The notes beneath the pieces were generated by a model that was given only the letters and a program-made list of their open reading frames with translations, did not search any database and had not been told where the DNA came from. Positions 8,810-17,810 of a DNA stretch of 64,000 nucleotides are shown here, one piece after another. A program made the translations under genes and the position numbers. Each line of letters opens with the position of its first letter. Position 1 is the first letter of the stretch. The stretch is from Cupriavidus sp. EM10 (GTDB lineage Bacteria > Pseudomonadota > Gammaproteobacteria > Burkholderiales > Burkholderiaceae): NCBI RefSeq assembly GCF_018729255.1, contig NZ_CP076060.1, forward strand, positions 1,984,001 through 2,048,000, written 5' to 3'.

Positions 8810-9627
8810 GCGATACGTAAGAAGCACTCGGCAGCCGCCTGGATCAGCGGCGCATCGGCGGCGTCTCGCGCGGCCTCAGCCTTCACAGCCTCCAGCGCAT
8901 CGGCCAGCCGCACCGGCGCGTCCATCCCTTCCAGCTGCACCATCATGTCGGGCGATAGCTTGGCGATCTCGGCGGCCTGAGCGTCAACCGATGCGGCGGC
9001 AGCCTGCGCGCCTGTTGCGCTTTCCCCCGGTTTTGCTGCAGCAGCGGCAGCCTGTGTTTCGGTATTTCCGCCCGGCGTTTCGTTAAGCGGAGGGATACCG
9101 CCGCCTTCCGTCTTCTCGCCGGGCGCCTTGGCGGGCGTCTCTTTCGCGGTCTGCTTGGCTGCCAACGCCGTGGCCTTAACCGGGCTCGGCGGCGCATCCA
9201 GCGCGGCACGCGCACCCTTTGCGCCCGCAATCTGCTGGTCAAGCTGCTGCACGGCCTGGCGCGCCTGCTCGGCGCTGCGGTTCGTCTCTACCTGCCGCTC
9301 CAACGAATCGAGGCGCGCGGTGTGCTCGTCGAGCGCAGCGGCGATTTCTTTCTTGGCCGCCGCCTGCGCCTGCTTGTAGCTGACCCGGCCGCCGCCCTCG
9401 TCCTGCAGTTCCTTGGCCCGTGCGCGGATTGCCTCGTCGCTGTTGTCCGGCGCGGCGCGCCGCAACTGGTCAATCTCGGTGCGCAGGTTGCGGATGGCGC
9501 CGGGCTCCGCTGCTTGGCCAGCCTCGGCCAGCAGATCGGCCCGGGCAGATTCGAAGCGGCCGACCATGTCGTCGAGCATGCGGGCCTGCTGGAGCGTGTC
9601 CCACTGGATGGTGTCGCTCACGTCCAC
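8806..9627 (-). CDS. C-terminal part of internal virion protein (split from 9711-11099)
   Basis: This 273-residue frame begins within an open stretch that continues upstream, reading DSWNLKDPTDIAAAQDHL between 9710 and 9628. That stretch is the natural continuation of the 9711-11099 protein after LIRDTS. One base added near 9725-9733 joins them into a protein of about 764 residues. This part is helical and low complexity, with Gln/Arg/Ala-rich coiled coils and an Ala/Pro-rich linker (residues about 130-200). In phages of this type it forms the tail end of the core protein that carries the transglycosylase. The start at 9627 has no convincing ribosome site, which also favours a single fused gene. 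Confidence 0.65.
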   Translation of the reverse strand: MDVSDTIQWDTLQQARMLDDMVGRFESARADLLAEAGQAAEPGAIRNLRTEIDQLRRAAPDNSDEAIRARAKELQDEGGGRVSYKQAQAAAKKEIAAALDEHTARLDSLERQVETNRSAEQARQAVQQLDQQIAGAKGARAALDAPPSPVKATALAAKQTAKETPAKAPGEKTEGGGIPPLNETPGGNTETQAAAAAAKPGESATGAQAAAASVDAQAAEIAKLSPDMMVQLEGMDAPVRLADALEAVKAEAARDAADAPLIQAAAECFLRIA

Positions 9628-9710
9628 CCGGCTGCCGGCGCCAAGCTGGTCGGAGGCCTTGACGACGGCATGCAGGTGATCCTGTGCGGCAGCAATGTCA
9701 GTCGGGTCCT

Positions 9711-11099
9711 TCAGGTTCCATGAATCGACGTGTCGCGGATCAGCTGCGTGCGCGCGGCGGCCACGGCTTCAGGGTCACCAGCGCGAGCCCTGCCAACCGC
9801 CTCACCTCCGCGTTGCGCCATGTATTCCTCGACGCGCGCCAGGTAGCGGGACGTCTCGGCGGCCGGCGGCAGCTTGCCTTCCAGCACAGCCTTGGCCTGC
9901 CGGGGTCCGCCGTTATAGTCGGCGATCACCGCGCGGATGTCGCCGTTGTACTGCTTCATGGTGTCGCGCAGGTACTTCGCCATGCCGTCCAGCGACTGCA
10001 CCGGGTCGGTCGGGTCCTTCACCCCGTATTTCACTAGGTTCTCCGGGATGAACTGCGCCACGCCGCGCGCGCCCTTGGGTGACACCGCCGTCGAGCCGGA
10101 TTTCTCCCCGGCGTTCTTCAGGGCGATCATCAGTTCCGGCGGCACGCCCTCGCGCTGGGCAGCCGTCACTGCATAGGCATCCAGGCGGGGATCGTTGTAC
10201 GGCAGCGCCTTGCGCTCGCTGCCGCCCATGTCCAGCAGCGCGCGGGCAGCGGCGGCGTCAACTGGCGGCGTTGACCCAGGGCGCGCGCCACGCTGGCCGC
10301 GCATATGCAGGCCACCGAACGCCGCCGGCACCAGCGTAGAGACCGCCAGCCCCACCGGGTCGAATGGATCGTATTGGTCAGATACCTTGCTGTAGTCGGC
10401 GTTCTTCAGGATCTCGCGCGAGGCGGCTTGCTGGGCGATGTAGGCGGCCGGACCGCCGGCCACCACCAGCGCTGCCGTCTGGGCGATCGTGCGGCCCGCC
10501 ACCGGCAGTGCGGCACCCACGCCAGCACCGATACCTGTGATGGCGCCCACCTTCGTCCGCGTCTCGATGTCGACGCCCTCGGCCTTCAGACGATCCGCCT
10601 CGGTCAGCGCTTCATCCGCGCCAAACAGCGTTGCTCCCACCACCGGGCCGGCAGCCAGCGAATACCCGACCGCCTTGGTGATCCCGCGCGCGCCCTGGAA
10701 CAGGACGTTCTCCAGCACGTTGGAAGTCGCCGGGTCCGGCATCATGCTGCGCGCCGTGGTGCGCAGGCCCGTGCCGATCTCGGAGCTGAAGGCTTCGCCG
10801 CTCTGTACCTGCTCGCGCGCCTGGTCGCCCGCATCCCGGCGCTTCTGCATCTCGTCAGGGGACAGCAGGAGGGACGGGTCGGCCTGGGCGCCGTACCCCG
10901 CCTGCACCTGGCCGAAGGCGCCAATGACGTCCGCAGCGAAGCCGCCAGACTCCACGCCGCCAGCCGCGGCGCCGACGACCGGTGCCTTGATCGTGTTCCA
11001 GACCGAGAATCCAGACTGCTGGCGCGGCTCGGCCACGGGCCGCTGCTGCCGGTCGTCGAGCGTCTTATCGATGCTGTCTTGCAGCATGCCGTCGATCAT
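9711..11099 (-). CDS. Internal virion protein with lytic transglycosylase domain (N-terminal part)
   Basis: This 462-residue protein has a hydrophobic middle (residues about 140-230, including GAITGIGAGVGAALPVAG). It is followed by an SLT-type lysozyme-like domain from about 305 to 400. Visible motifs are DAYAVTAAQREGVPPELMIA, the catalytic Glu in NAGEKSGS, SPKGARGVAQF, and ADYNGGPRQA. These are the hallmarks of peptidoglycan-degrading transglycosylases that virions use to open the cell wall during DNA entry. The frame ends at IHGT at 9711; a one-base deficit separates it from the rest of the protein (8806-9627). Its start overlaps the preceding stop by ATGA. Confidence 0.85.
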   Translation of the reverse strand: MIDGMLQDSIDKTLDDRQQRPVAEPRQQSGFSVWNTIKAPVVGAAAGGVESGGFAADVIGAFGQVQAGYGAQADPSLLLSPDEMQKRRDAGDQAREQVQSGEAFSSEIGTGLRTTARSMMPDPATSNVLENVLFQGARGITKAVGYSLAAGPVVGATLFGADEALTEADRLKAEGVDIETRTKVGAITGIGAGVGAALPVAGRTIAQTAALVVAGGPAAYIAQQAASREILKNADYSKVSDQYDPFDPVGLAVSTLVPAAFGGLHMRGQRGARPGSTPPVDAAAARALLDMGGSERKALPYNDPRLDAYAVTAAQREGVPPELMIALKNAGEKSGSTAVSPKGARGVAQFIPENLVKYGVKDPTDPVQSLDGMAKYLRDTMKQYNGDIRAVIADYNGGPRQAKAVLEGKLPPAAETSRYLARVEEYMAQRGGEAVGRARAGDPEAVAAARTQLIRDTSIHGT

Positions 11100-12037
11100 T
11101 GCGCGCTCCTTGCCGGCATGCCCTGGGCACCGTTGGGCGGCGCCGCAGTCGGGCGGGATGGGTTCAGGTCGATGGTGATGCGCTGGCCTGCGCTGTTGGT
11201 GACGAAGCCCTGGCCGGCGCGGATCGCATACCGGCCGGGCCCGGCGTGTACGAGGGAGGCTTGCGGCAGCTGCTGGATGAATCGGTCGAGCGGGATGGCC
11301 GTCTTGCCGCTGAACACGTCGCCGCCCGGCGCCTGCTGCGCCAGATCGCTGGGGGTGATCCCGGCGATGCGCTGGGTGAAGGTGTCATCTGACATGCCGT
11401 ACGGACGCGGGATCTTCGTGCCATCGCGCTGCTCGCGCACGCCGCCGGTGGCCAGGTTCACCGCCTGGTCTGCGTCGGGCGACTTACCCTCGGCGACCAG
11501 CCCAGCCATGATCATGAAGGCGGAGTCCTTCCACGCGCGCGAGGTGTCCTGGTTCATCGTCAGGCCGTTGATCTTCTGGGCGATCTCTGCCTTCCAGCCG
11601 GTTTCCTTGGCCGAATCCACCTTGGCAGTGCCATCCTTCATGGCCTGCTGCCCGCGCAGCACCAGCTCGGCGGTATAGCGCCCCACGGACGTCTGCGCAT
11701 TGGCGTAGGCCATGGCGTTCGACAGGACATTGTTGTCACCGCCCAGTTGCTTGGCCAGCGCCGAGACGCGGTCCATGTCCTTCACCAGACCGCCGATGGA
11801 GCCAAGTGCGCTGGCGGCCTGATCGGGCGGCAGGGACTGCACCAGTTTTCCCAGAGTGCGCGCCTCGTCAGGTTGCAGCGGGCTCTCCTTCTTGCCGGAC
11901 CACTGCTCTACCTGGCCGATCTGCTGCATGCGCATGCCGATGATCTGTTGGGCATCCTGCACATTCCCGATACTGATTGCCGGCGCCCGGGTAACAACAC
12001 CGCTTTCCTGAGCGGCCTGCCACGGATTTTCCTTCAC
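11096..12037 (-). CDS. C-terminal part of internal core protein (split from 12034-13158)
   Basis: This 313-residue frame starts MKENPWQAAQESGVVTRAPA. The upstream bases in the same frame read GISPQRQKQLDQLGRIDSNI and lead directly into it, so this is the continuation of the 12034-13158 protein. One base added in a CCC run at 12105-12107 or 12110-12112 joins them into about 685 residues. The region is helical with no enzymatic motif. It lies in the position of a T7 gp15-like core protein. The overlap with the next gene is ATGA. Confidence 0.65.
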   Translation of the reverse strand: MKENPWQAAQESGVVTRAPAISIGNVQDAQQIIGMRMQQIGQVEQWSGKKESPLQPDEARTLGKLVQSLPPDQAASALGSIGGLVKDMDRVSALAKQLGGDNNVLSNAMAYANAQTSVGRYTAELVLRGQQAMKDGTAKVDSAKETGWKAEIAQKINGLTMNQDTSRAWKDSAFMIMAGLVAEGKSPDADQAVNLATGGVREQRDGTKIPRPYGMSDDTFTQRIAGITPSDLAQQAPGGDVFSGKTAIPLDRFIQQLPQASLVHAGPGRYAIRAGQGFVTNSAGQRITIDLNPSRPTAAPPNGAQGMPARSAQ

Positions 12038-13158
12038 CGCGCTGTCGATGTTCGAATCGATGCGGCCGAGTTGGTCGAGTTGCTTCTGCCGCTGCGGGCT
12101 GATGCCCTGCCCTTTGTCACAGCCTTGGCGTTCTCAGCCTCCAGTAAAGCCTTGCGCTGGGCAGACGGCATCGTGGCAAAGCGCGCGGCTTCGCCTTGAT
12201 CCTGCACCAGTTGCTGCGCCTGCGTGGCGTACGCCGTGCCGGCAGTCGTCTCTGCCAAGCCGTTGATCGTGTCCATATCCAGGTACTTTCCGCGCAGCAC
12301 GATGTCGGTAGCTGCATTCACCGCATCCTTCGCCTTCTCCTCGCGCGCCTTGGCTTCGCGCTCAGCCTTCTCCTGCGCCCGGATGCCTGCCGCCTCGATC
12401 CCGTTGAGGTAGCCATAACCCTTCGTCATCAGGGCTGTGCGCTTGGCAGGATCGAGTGCTTCGCCTTCCTGGCCGCCGATCTTGTCCATTGCCGCCTTCA
12501 CCAGATCGGCATTGCCGGTCTGTGCCGCGCCTTCCAGCGTGGCATTTGCGAAGTTGTAGGTGGCGCCTTCGGTAAAGGCCTGCTTCTTCTGGGCCATCTG
12601 CTCGGGGGTCAGTCCGGCCTGTGGCCCGAGCTGGTCGACGGCGTTGTGATAGTTAGCGATCGAGCCAGGCAGGTCGCGCATGGCGTTGCGCTGGAACTGC
12701 TCGCCTAGCCCGTCCAGGCTGGCACCGATCTCGCTCTGCTGGCGCTTGACCACAGAGCCCTGCAGGTTTCGCTCCAGCGCGCCAGTGGTGCGCACGATGT
12801 TGGGCTCAATAAGCCGGCGCGTCTCTGGGTCCATCCCTTCGAATCGCTGACTCTGCAGGTCCTGAACCTGTTTGCGGTAGGCCGAAATGGCGTCCGCCGC
12901 CTTCAGTTCTCCGCTCTGCAGTTGCCGGTCGACGGTGTCGTGGGCGTCGCGCACGTCGTTGTCGAACTGGGCGAGTGACAGCGCGGAGTCGGCGCGGCGT
13001 TGCGCCTCTGCATTGGCCTGCATCTGGGTGCCAATGTCACCTACAGCTGCGCCGAGGCGTGCCGCGCCTTGCGCGATGGCGCTGCCGGTGTCCGGGACGT
13101 TGATCGAAGGCGATGGCCGGGCGACGGTGTTACCGAAGTTGCCGAGGGAGATCTTCAC
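12034..13158 (-). CDS. Internal core protein, N-terminal part
   Basis: Translation probably begins at the GTG at 13158 (reading KISLGNFGNTVARPSPSINV), which overlaps the preceding stop as GTGA. The Met-initiated longer frame would run back through that gene. The protein is long, helical and Gln/Ala/Glu-rich, and is typical of podovirus internal core proteins. The last 35 residues (RASARSGRSNSTNSAASIR) look out of frame. The other frame gives the sensible continuation into 11096-12037. The role in ejection is inferred from gene order between the gp14-like and transglycosylase genes. Confidence 0.68.
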   Translation of the reverse strand: MKISLGNFGNTVARPSPSINVPDTGSAIAQGAARLGAAVGDIGTQMQANAEAQRRADSALSLAQFDNDVRDAHDTVDRQLQSGELKAADAISAYRKQVQDLQSQRFEGMDPETRRLIEPNIVRTTGALERNLQGSVVKRQQSEIGASLDGLGEQFQRNAMRDLPGSIANYHNAVDQLGPQAGLTPEQMAQKKQAFTEGATYNFANATLEGAAQTGNADLVKAAMDKIGGQEGEALDPAKRTALMTKGYGYLNGIEAAGIRAQEKAEREAKAREEKAKDAVNAATDIVLRGKYLDMDTINGLAETTAGTAYATQAQQLVQDQGEAARFATMPSAQRKALLEAENAKAVTKGRASARSGRSNSTNSAASIRTSTAR

Positions 13159-13661
13159 GAGATAGCTCCGGTAGATGCAGGCTTGGGTGTTTTCCACCCT
13201 GCCTTGTAGGCCGATGCAGCACCCGATAGTAGCGAACCGGTACCGGACAGGATGCCGCCGGTGAGCGCGCTGTCGCCCGCCTGGTTGAGCAGACCCGCCT
13301 GCGCCTGCCCGGCTGTCGCCGTGCGGTTGCCGCTCAGAATGGTCTGATAGGCGTCTTGCTCGGAAGTCTTGTAGATTTCCTGACTGATCCGGATTGGCGT
13401 ACCGTCACCCACGGATACGCCAGACGCGGCGAGTTGCGAAGTCGCCTCAGCCTGCTGCTGTCGCGCGGCCTTGCGGATCTTGTCGGCCTGCGCCACGGCC
13501 GCGTCCTGTTCCTGCGCAGCCTGGCGCCGGGTGAGTTCGGCCTGAGCCTCGGCCTGATTTTTCTGCTGCACGCCGCCGTAGATGGCAGCGCCCGCGGCGA
13601 GCGCCGAGCTGGCGGCCACGGCAATGGTCGCTGCAGTGGTGGCTGAAATCCCTCCGGACAT
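13155..13661 (-). CDS. Internal virion protein, gp14-like
   Basis: This 168-residue protein has an N-terminal hydrophobic helix (ATTAATIAVAASSALAAGAA). A Gln/Ala-rich coiled coil follows (QQKNQAEAQAELTRRQAAQEQ), and then GVSVGDGTPIRIS. This layout (short membrane-seeking N terminus, helical arm, ASGVSV.DGTP motif) is common to small internal virion proteins that form the outer-membrane part of the ejection channel in T7-like phages. It is translationally linked by GTGA to the next core gene. Confidence 0.75.
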   Translation of the reverse strand: MSGGISATTAATIAVAASSALAAGAAIYGGVQQKNQAEAQAELTRRQAAQEQDAAVAQADKIRKAARQQQAEATSQLAASGVSVGDGTPIRISQEIYKTSEQDAYQTILSGNRTATAGQAQAGLLNQAGDSALTGGILSGTGSLLSGAASAYKAGWKTPKPASTGAIS

Positions 13662-13662
13662 G

Positions 13663-14109
13663 TCACTCTCCCGTGATGATGATGGTGTTGCGTTCTGGAT
13701 CGGCCCGCGACATCAGGCGCTCGTGGTCGTCGGTGAATTCCTCTTCCGCCGCTGCCACGGTATTGGCGTCGGTAGGGAATAGCATGGTGACGACGGTGTC
13801 TTCGTATGCGAGAAATGCAGTCTTCCTGCCGGCGGCGGCTGGCACGACCGACGCGCCGACGATGTGCAGCGCTTCCTCATCGCCGCGCGACACCAGCACG
13901 TTGCCGGCCACGACCAGCATGGTGGGCACCTTCACCAGCGCGCCAGTGAGGGCGGTGCCTGCGGGGATTGCGATCGTGCGGGCGTACATGCCGGCGTGCA
14001 GCACGTGGAGCGTTTCGATCTCGGTCTGCGGCTGGGCCAGCATCAGGCGCTCGAGTTCGGCAACGCGCGCGATGGCGTCGGGATGCATGGGTTGCAGAGC
14101 GTGGGTCAT
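13663..14109 (-). CDS. Conserved phage protein with cupin-like beta core
   Basis: This 148-residue protein contains LHAGMYARTIAIPAGTALTG, then KVPTMLVVAGNVLV, then AAAGRKTAFLAYEDTVVTML, a beta-strand succession like a small cupin fold. The C-terminal EEEFTDDHERLMSR motif recurs in proteins at this place in podovirus-like prophages of Burkholderiales. No metal-binding His set is complete enough to claim an enzyme. It lies between acetyltransferase genes and internal core genes on the late transcript. Function is unknown, and a structural or regulatory virion role is possible. Confidence 0.7.
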   Translation of the reverse strand: MTHALQPMHPDAIARVAELERLMLAQPQTEIETLHVLHAGMYARTIAIPAGTALTGALVKVPTMLVVAGNVLVSRGDEEALHIVGASVVPAAAGRKTAFLAYEDTVVTMLFPTDANTVAAAEEEFTDDHERLMSRADPERNTIIITGE

Positions 14110-14564
14110 CAGAGCTCCTTGTAAAACACGCGACTGGCATCCCGGTATCCGATGCCATGCACTACGCGCTCGAGCACCCCGCCGACCGGTGCGCTGATCA
14201 GCAGGACAGGCGCGCCGGCGGCGCGGGCCAATTCCTCGGCCGCGCGGATCAGCCGCAGGCCGGCGCCGGTCTTCCGATGCTCGGCCGCCACGAACAGAGA
14301 TTCGCTCACACCGACCAGCCGGCTGAAATGCGGCAGCACCGTGGTCAGAAGGAACAGGAAGCCGATCAACCGGCCATCGAGGCGCGCGGTGAACGGGTGA
14401 AGCAGGCCCCCGGCTTCCATCGCGCGGTAGGTGGCGATGTCCGGGCAGGCCGGGCCAATGCCGCTCTTTGCCGATTCGGCCTCGTACTCGGCCAGCAGCG
14501 CGGGAAGTTCGGGCGATGCTTCGATGTCTGCAATCGTCTCGCGGCCGATAGTCAGTTCACCCAT
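14109..14564 (-). CDS. GNAT-family acetyltransferase (second of two)
   Basis: The start at 14564 (MGELTIGRETIADIEAS) overlaps the upstream gene by eight bases; longer frames have no support. The 151 residues show the GNAT pattern: a central strand GRLIGFLFLLTTV, the acetyl-CoA loop SLFVAAEHRKTGAGLRLIRA (Q/RxxGxG/A type), and a C-terminal IGYRDASRVFYKEL strand. The substrate is not apparent. Acetyltransferases within virion operons may modify phage or host proteins during infection. It is coupled to the neighbouring acetyltransferase, so the two may be paralogues with different targets. Confidence 0.8.
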   Translation of the reverse strand: MGELTIGRETIADIEASPELPALLAEYEAESAKSGIGPACPDIATYRAMEAGGLLHPFTARLDGRLIGFLFLLTTVLPHFSRLVGVSESLFVAAEHRKTGAGLRLIRAAEELARAAGAPVLLISAPVGGVLERVVHGIGYRDASRVFYKEL

Positions 14565-15009
14565 AGTGGTACTCCAGTCCGATGGAACAGCGCTCGAAGC
14601 CGAGGCGCTCGTAGAGCGCGGCAACCATCTCGGGATCGAGTCCGGTAGACGTGCCAGCATGCAGCCACGCCGCGCCCTTGGCTTTGCCCCACGCCACCAG
14701 TGCGCAGATCAGCCGACTTGCCGCCATGCCTCCGCGGTACTCGCTATCGATGAAGAAGGCGACCTCCTGCGCAATCGTGGCGTCGCAAGCCCAATGCTTG
14801 TCCAGCGTGCCGGCGATGCCGCCAACGATCAGCCCATCGCGCTCGCAGAGGAACACCACGCCGGTCACGTGGATCAGCCGAATCAGGCTCTCTGCCGCAC
14901 GCGCGGGGTCATATGGGATGCGCGACCAGCGCTGCGATTCGGCATGCATCTGCCCTCCAAGTTCGACGATGCGCGGCAGGTCTTCGAGGGTTGCAGGACG
15001 GATGGTCAT
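14557..15009 (-). CDS. GNAT-family acetyltransferase (first of two)
   Basis: This 150-residue protein starts MTIRPATLEDLPRIVELGGQ, a textbook GNAT N terminus. Motif A follows at about residues 80-105 (VAFFIDSEYRGGMAASRLIC). The C-terminal LYERLGFERCSIGLEYHYG is the usual terminal strand and Tyr region. Its start overlaps the tail-tube B stop by ATGA. The pair of acetyltransferase genes is embedded between tail and internal virion genes, so both are expressed late. The substrate is unknown. Confidence 0.85.
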   Translation of the reverse strand: MTIRPATLEDLPRIVELGGQMHAESQRWSRIPYDPARAAESLIRLIHVTGVVFLCERDGLIVGGIAGTLDKHWACDATIAQEVAFFIDSEYRGGMAASRLICALVAWGKAKGAAWLHAGTSTGLDPEMVAALYERLGFERCSIGLEYHYG

Positions 15010-17216
15010 GAGTTCACCGTCAGCTTGCGCACGACTGCGAGCACGTGGAAGGGATACGGCAGATCCTGAATGAGCGTGACCGGCGAATCGGCGCGCAGCC
15101 AGCCAACGGTGCCGATCGTGTCGAAGCCGGTAACGACCTCGGGCGGCATGTCCAGAACTTCATCACCGAAGTGCCGAAACGCAAAGTCGATCTCCTTGTA
15201 GTTGGGGTCGAGGTCCCCGGTATCGACCTTGCACCCCGTTGTCTCCAAGAATAGCGGCGACACCTCGCTAGTGCTCATCGCATTGCTCTGCGCGCTGCCC
15301 TCGCCGGTCTGGATCTCGGGGCGCAGTAGCTTGATGCGGCTCACGTAATTCAGGCCGATCTCGACTTCGAACGCCTCGCGGTCGATGGTCACCTGTCCAC
15401 CAGACACCAGGTAGGAGCCGACATACACGCCGTCAGCCTTCACATCGACCATCTTGCCGTTGAGATGGGACAGGCCTGACCACGTGTCGGAGCCGTCCGG
15501 GTTGGCACCCTTGACGCCGCTATCAGTCAGGAAAGTGGGATCGAAGCGCTCGACGTACCGACGATCGGTGCCGCCGATATTGCGGCGCACGATCACCCAC
15601 ACCTCATTGCCGGTGGCGCCGGGGATGGAAGCCACCGATTCGAATGCGCCGTCTGTGATCTGTGGCGTCCAGGCGGTGACGCCCTCATCCCTGTCCAGCG
15701 CGAGCGTCGCCATCTTGCCGTCAGCGCGCGCGCACCACACCAGCGCCCGCGGCTCCTTCTGACTGGTCATGGCGATGATGCCGGACTGTGTGATGTGCTC
15801 GGCCAGCACGGTCAGATCAGGCGCCTTGTAGCTGTACGTGTCAGGGTCGTACGACACCGCACGCACCTTGCGCCCGAAGTTCTGCACGAACAGCAGTTCA
15901 GTGCCCACCTTGATCGGCTTCACGTCATTGGAGCCGTAGTCGGACCGCTGCTTGATCTGCGGATTGGTCGGCGTCAGGCCCTTCTCGACGCCACCGTATA
16001 GCGTGAACTCGCCGCCGCTGGTGAGCGGGATGAGCACGGTAGACGCGGCCATACGGTTGATCGGGTTGATCTCGCCGGTGGACGGCAGTGTAAAGCTAAA
16101 GCCCTCGTCGTCGTCGGTGCCCTGCGTGAAGTCGAAGTAGAGCGCTGTACGGCTGCCCCAGATCGTCTGCGGGTAGCGCTTCGAGCCGGCTGCCGTCAGG
16201 CGCTGCTCGTAAAAGGCACCGGTTCGCGGGTACCCGTCGCTGGCATTCCACACCGGCCCGTTTAGTACCCACGAATTTGCTGGTGCCGACACTGCGGCGG
16301 TCAGTTCCTTCTTCACCACGGCATCGACCACATTGGCGGTCGTGAACGCCGTGATCTGCACGAGCCCGCCGTTGATGTCCACGAACTTTCCAACATCCTG
16401 CGAGCGCCAGCCATCCGCTCCACCATCGAATGTCAGCGTGATCCCGGCGCCTACCGGCCCAGCAGCCGACGGGGTGATAGCGCCCTGTGGCGTGTCTTCG
16501 AGCACCCATTGATCGGAACCAAGCAGCAGCGCACCGAACGCTTCTACGATCTCGATGGTGACCGCCGTTGGGCTCCCGTAGCTGATGATGCGCGCGAGCC
16601 CCGACCCGGCGGAGGTGATGCGCCGGCCGATGTCCGTAGCCAGGAAGACTGGAGCCCCGGCGAACGCTGTGCGCGGCGATCCCACGCTGGCATCGGTCAG
16701 GGTTAGCGGCGTTCCGAAACGATGGCCGGTCTCGTCGAACGGAATCACAGTCACAGGCGCCGGTTGCAGGGTCCAGCTATCTGACGCCAGGCGCCGCAGC
16801 GAGTGAATGAACACGCCCTCGTGGAAGATGAGCATCGTGTCCGCGCCTTGCGTGAAGTCGAGCTCGAACAGCATGGCTTCGGAATACGGCGAGGCGATCT
16901 CGTACGGCACGCCACCGAAAAGGATCTGGCCGCCGCTGGCGATGTAGAAGCGGATGTAGAAGTCACCGAACTCCAGCATGTAGGCCTGCGTGCGCGAGAA
17001 CACGAACGGAATCAGTCGGCTGCGCTTGGCCGATACCTTCGTCTCCGCGATGAATGGCAGGCCGTCTCGTCGCTCTGCACCGCCATGGATGTTGACGATA
17101 CAGTTCTGCAGCGATTCCGCACCGTTGGCGTAGCGCGCGACATCCACGCGCCCCATCACCTTGGGAGATATCTCGCCGGCCGTGAAGTTCGTCTGGTCGT
17201 AGGTGATTCGTGGCAT
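15006..17216 (-). CDS. Tail tubular protein B (gp12-like nozzle)
   Basis: This 736-residue protein opens MPRITYDQTNFTAGEISPKV and continues GRVDVARYANGAESLQNCIV and GAERRDGLPFIAET. That N terminus is diagnostic of podovirus tail tubular protein B and similar stabilization proteins. It forms the distal nozzle of the short tail. The length agrees with T7 gp12 (about 790). It lies immediately after tail tubular protein A, six bases downstream, in the order expected for this virion type. The frame is intact. Confidence 0.88.
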   Translation of the reverse strand: MPRITYDQTNFTAGEISPKVMGRVDVARYANGAESLQNCIVNIHGGAERRDGLPFIAETKVSAKRSRLIPFVFSRTQAYMLEFGDFYIRFYIASGGQILFGGVPYEIASPYSEAMLFELDFTQGADTMLIFHEGVFIHSLRRLASDSWTLQPAPVTVIPFDETGHRFGTPLTLTDASVGSPRTAFAGAPVFLATDIGRRITSAGSGLARIISYGSPTAVTIEIVEAFGALLLGSDQWVLEDTPQGAITPSAAGPVGAGITLTFDGGADGWRSQDVGKFVDINGGLVQITAFTTANVVDAVVKKELTAAVSAPANSWVLNGPVWNASDGYPRTGAFYEQRLTAAGSKRYPQTIWGSRTALYFDFTQGTDDDEGFSFTLPSTGEINPINRMAASTVLIPLTSGGEFTLYGGVEKGLTPTNPQIKQRSDYGSNDVKPIKVGTELLFVQNFGRKVRAVSYDPDTYSYKAPDLTVLAEHITQSGIIAMTSQKEPRALVWCARADGKMATLALDRDEGVTAWTPQITDGAFESVASIPGATGNEVWVIVRRNIGGTDRRYVERFDPTFLTDSGVKGANPDGSDTWSGLSHLNGKMVDVKADGVYVGSYLVSGGQVTIDREAFEVEIGLNYVSRIKLLRPEIQTGEGSAQSNAMSTSEVSPLFLETTGCKVDTGDLDPNYKEIDFAFRHFGDEVLDMPPEVVTGFDTIGTVGWLRADSPVTLIQDLPYPFHVLAVVRKLTVNS

Positions 17217-17222
17217 GGCCGA

Positions 17223-17795
17223 TTACCTCGTCGTGAAACGGGATTCGAGCAACGAACCTTCCTCGAATTCCTCTGGCGGGTCATCCTGACCGTCGATCGC
17301 CTTAGCGACCTTCAGCGCCCGGGCGAACTCGTCTCTGTGACTCTCGCGCACGCTTGTGCTCTTGGTCACCGCGTAGGCCATGCGCGCGCACATCAGCAGT
17401 TCAGCTAGGCTCACGAGGTGCGGATGCCACGACTGCACCACATCATTGCGATAGATGTAGACCAGCGGCAGCGCGGTGACGCTCGCTAGGATCGTGCGGC
17501 CCTCGGTCTCGTAGTCGATGGCCTGACCCCGCTTGCCGACCTGTAGCGTCTTCAGCCAGTCGCCTGGCAATTCGAACGCATAGCCGTAGTCGAAAGCCGG
17601 TGCTGTTGTCAGCGGCGCGAGGATGACACGCTTCTTTGCTGCCTTCCACGGATGGGCGCGCAACAGCTCGTCGCGGGCGTCGGGCCACAGGTTCGCGCAT
17701 AGCCGCGCCTGCTCGGTCTTCTCTTCAAAGCTGTTGATCGGCTTGGCGCCAAGGATCTGCAACGCATTCGAGCAGACCGAAACTTCTGTTGCCAT
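17223..17795 (-). CDS. Tail tubular protein A (gp11-like gatekeeper)
   Basis: This 190-residue protein begins MATEVSVCSNALQILGAKPI, followed by ARLCANLWPDARDELLRAHPW. These motifs mark the podovirus tail tubular protein A family, which forms the ring between portal and nozzle and acts as gatekeeper for DNA. The C-terminal helical region (LAELLMCARMAYAVTKS, FARALKVAKAIDGQDDP) is also typical. A terminator lies between the capsid-side gene and this one, so tail genes may be partly uncoupled from capsid genes. Confidence 0.88.
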   Translation of the reverse strand: MATEVSVCSNALQILGAKPINSFEEKTEQARLCANLWPDARDELLRAHPWKAAKKRVILAPLTTAPAFDYGYAFELPGDWLKTLQVGKRGQAIDYETEGRTILASVTALPLVYIYRNDVVQSWHPHLVSLAELLMCARMAYAVTKSTSVRESHRDEFARALKVAKAIDGQDDPPEEFEEGSLLESRFTTR

Positions 17796-17810
17796 ATGCG
17801 TACCTCAATA

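Noticed and set aside
8509..8827. Extension of the large internal virion protein upstream of 8509
   Set aside because: The extra residues are the antisense of the plus-strand three-TM gene. ATG 8509 starts the plausible protein.
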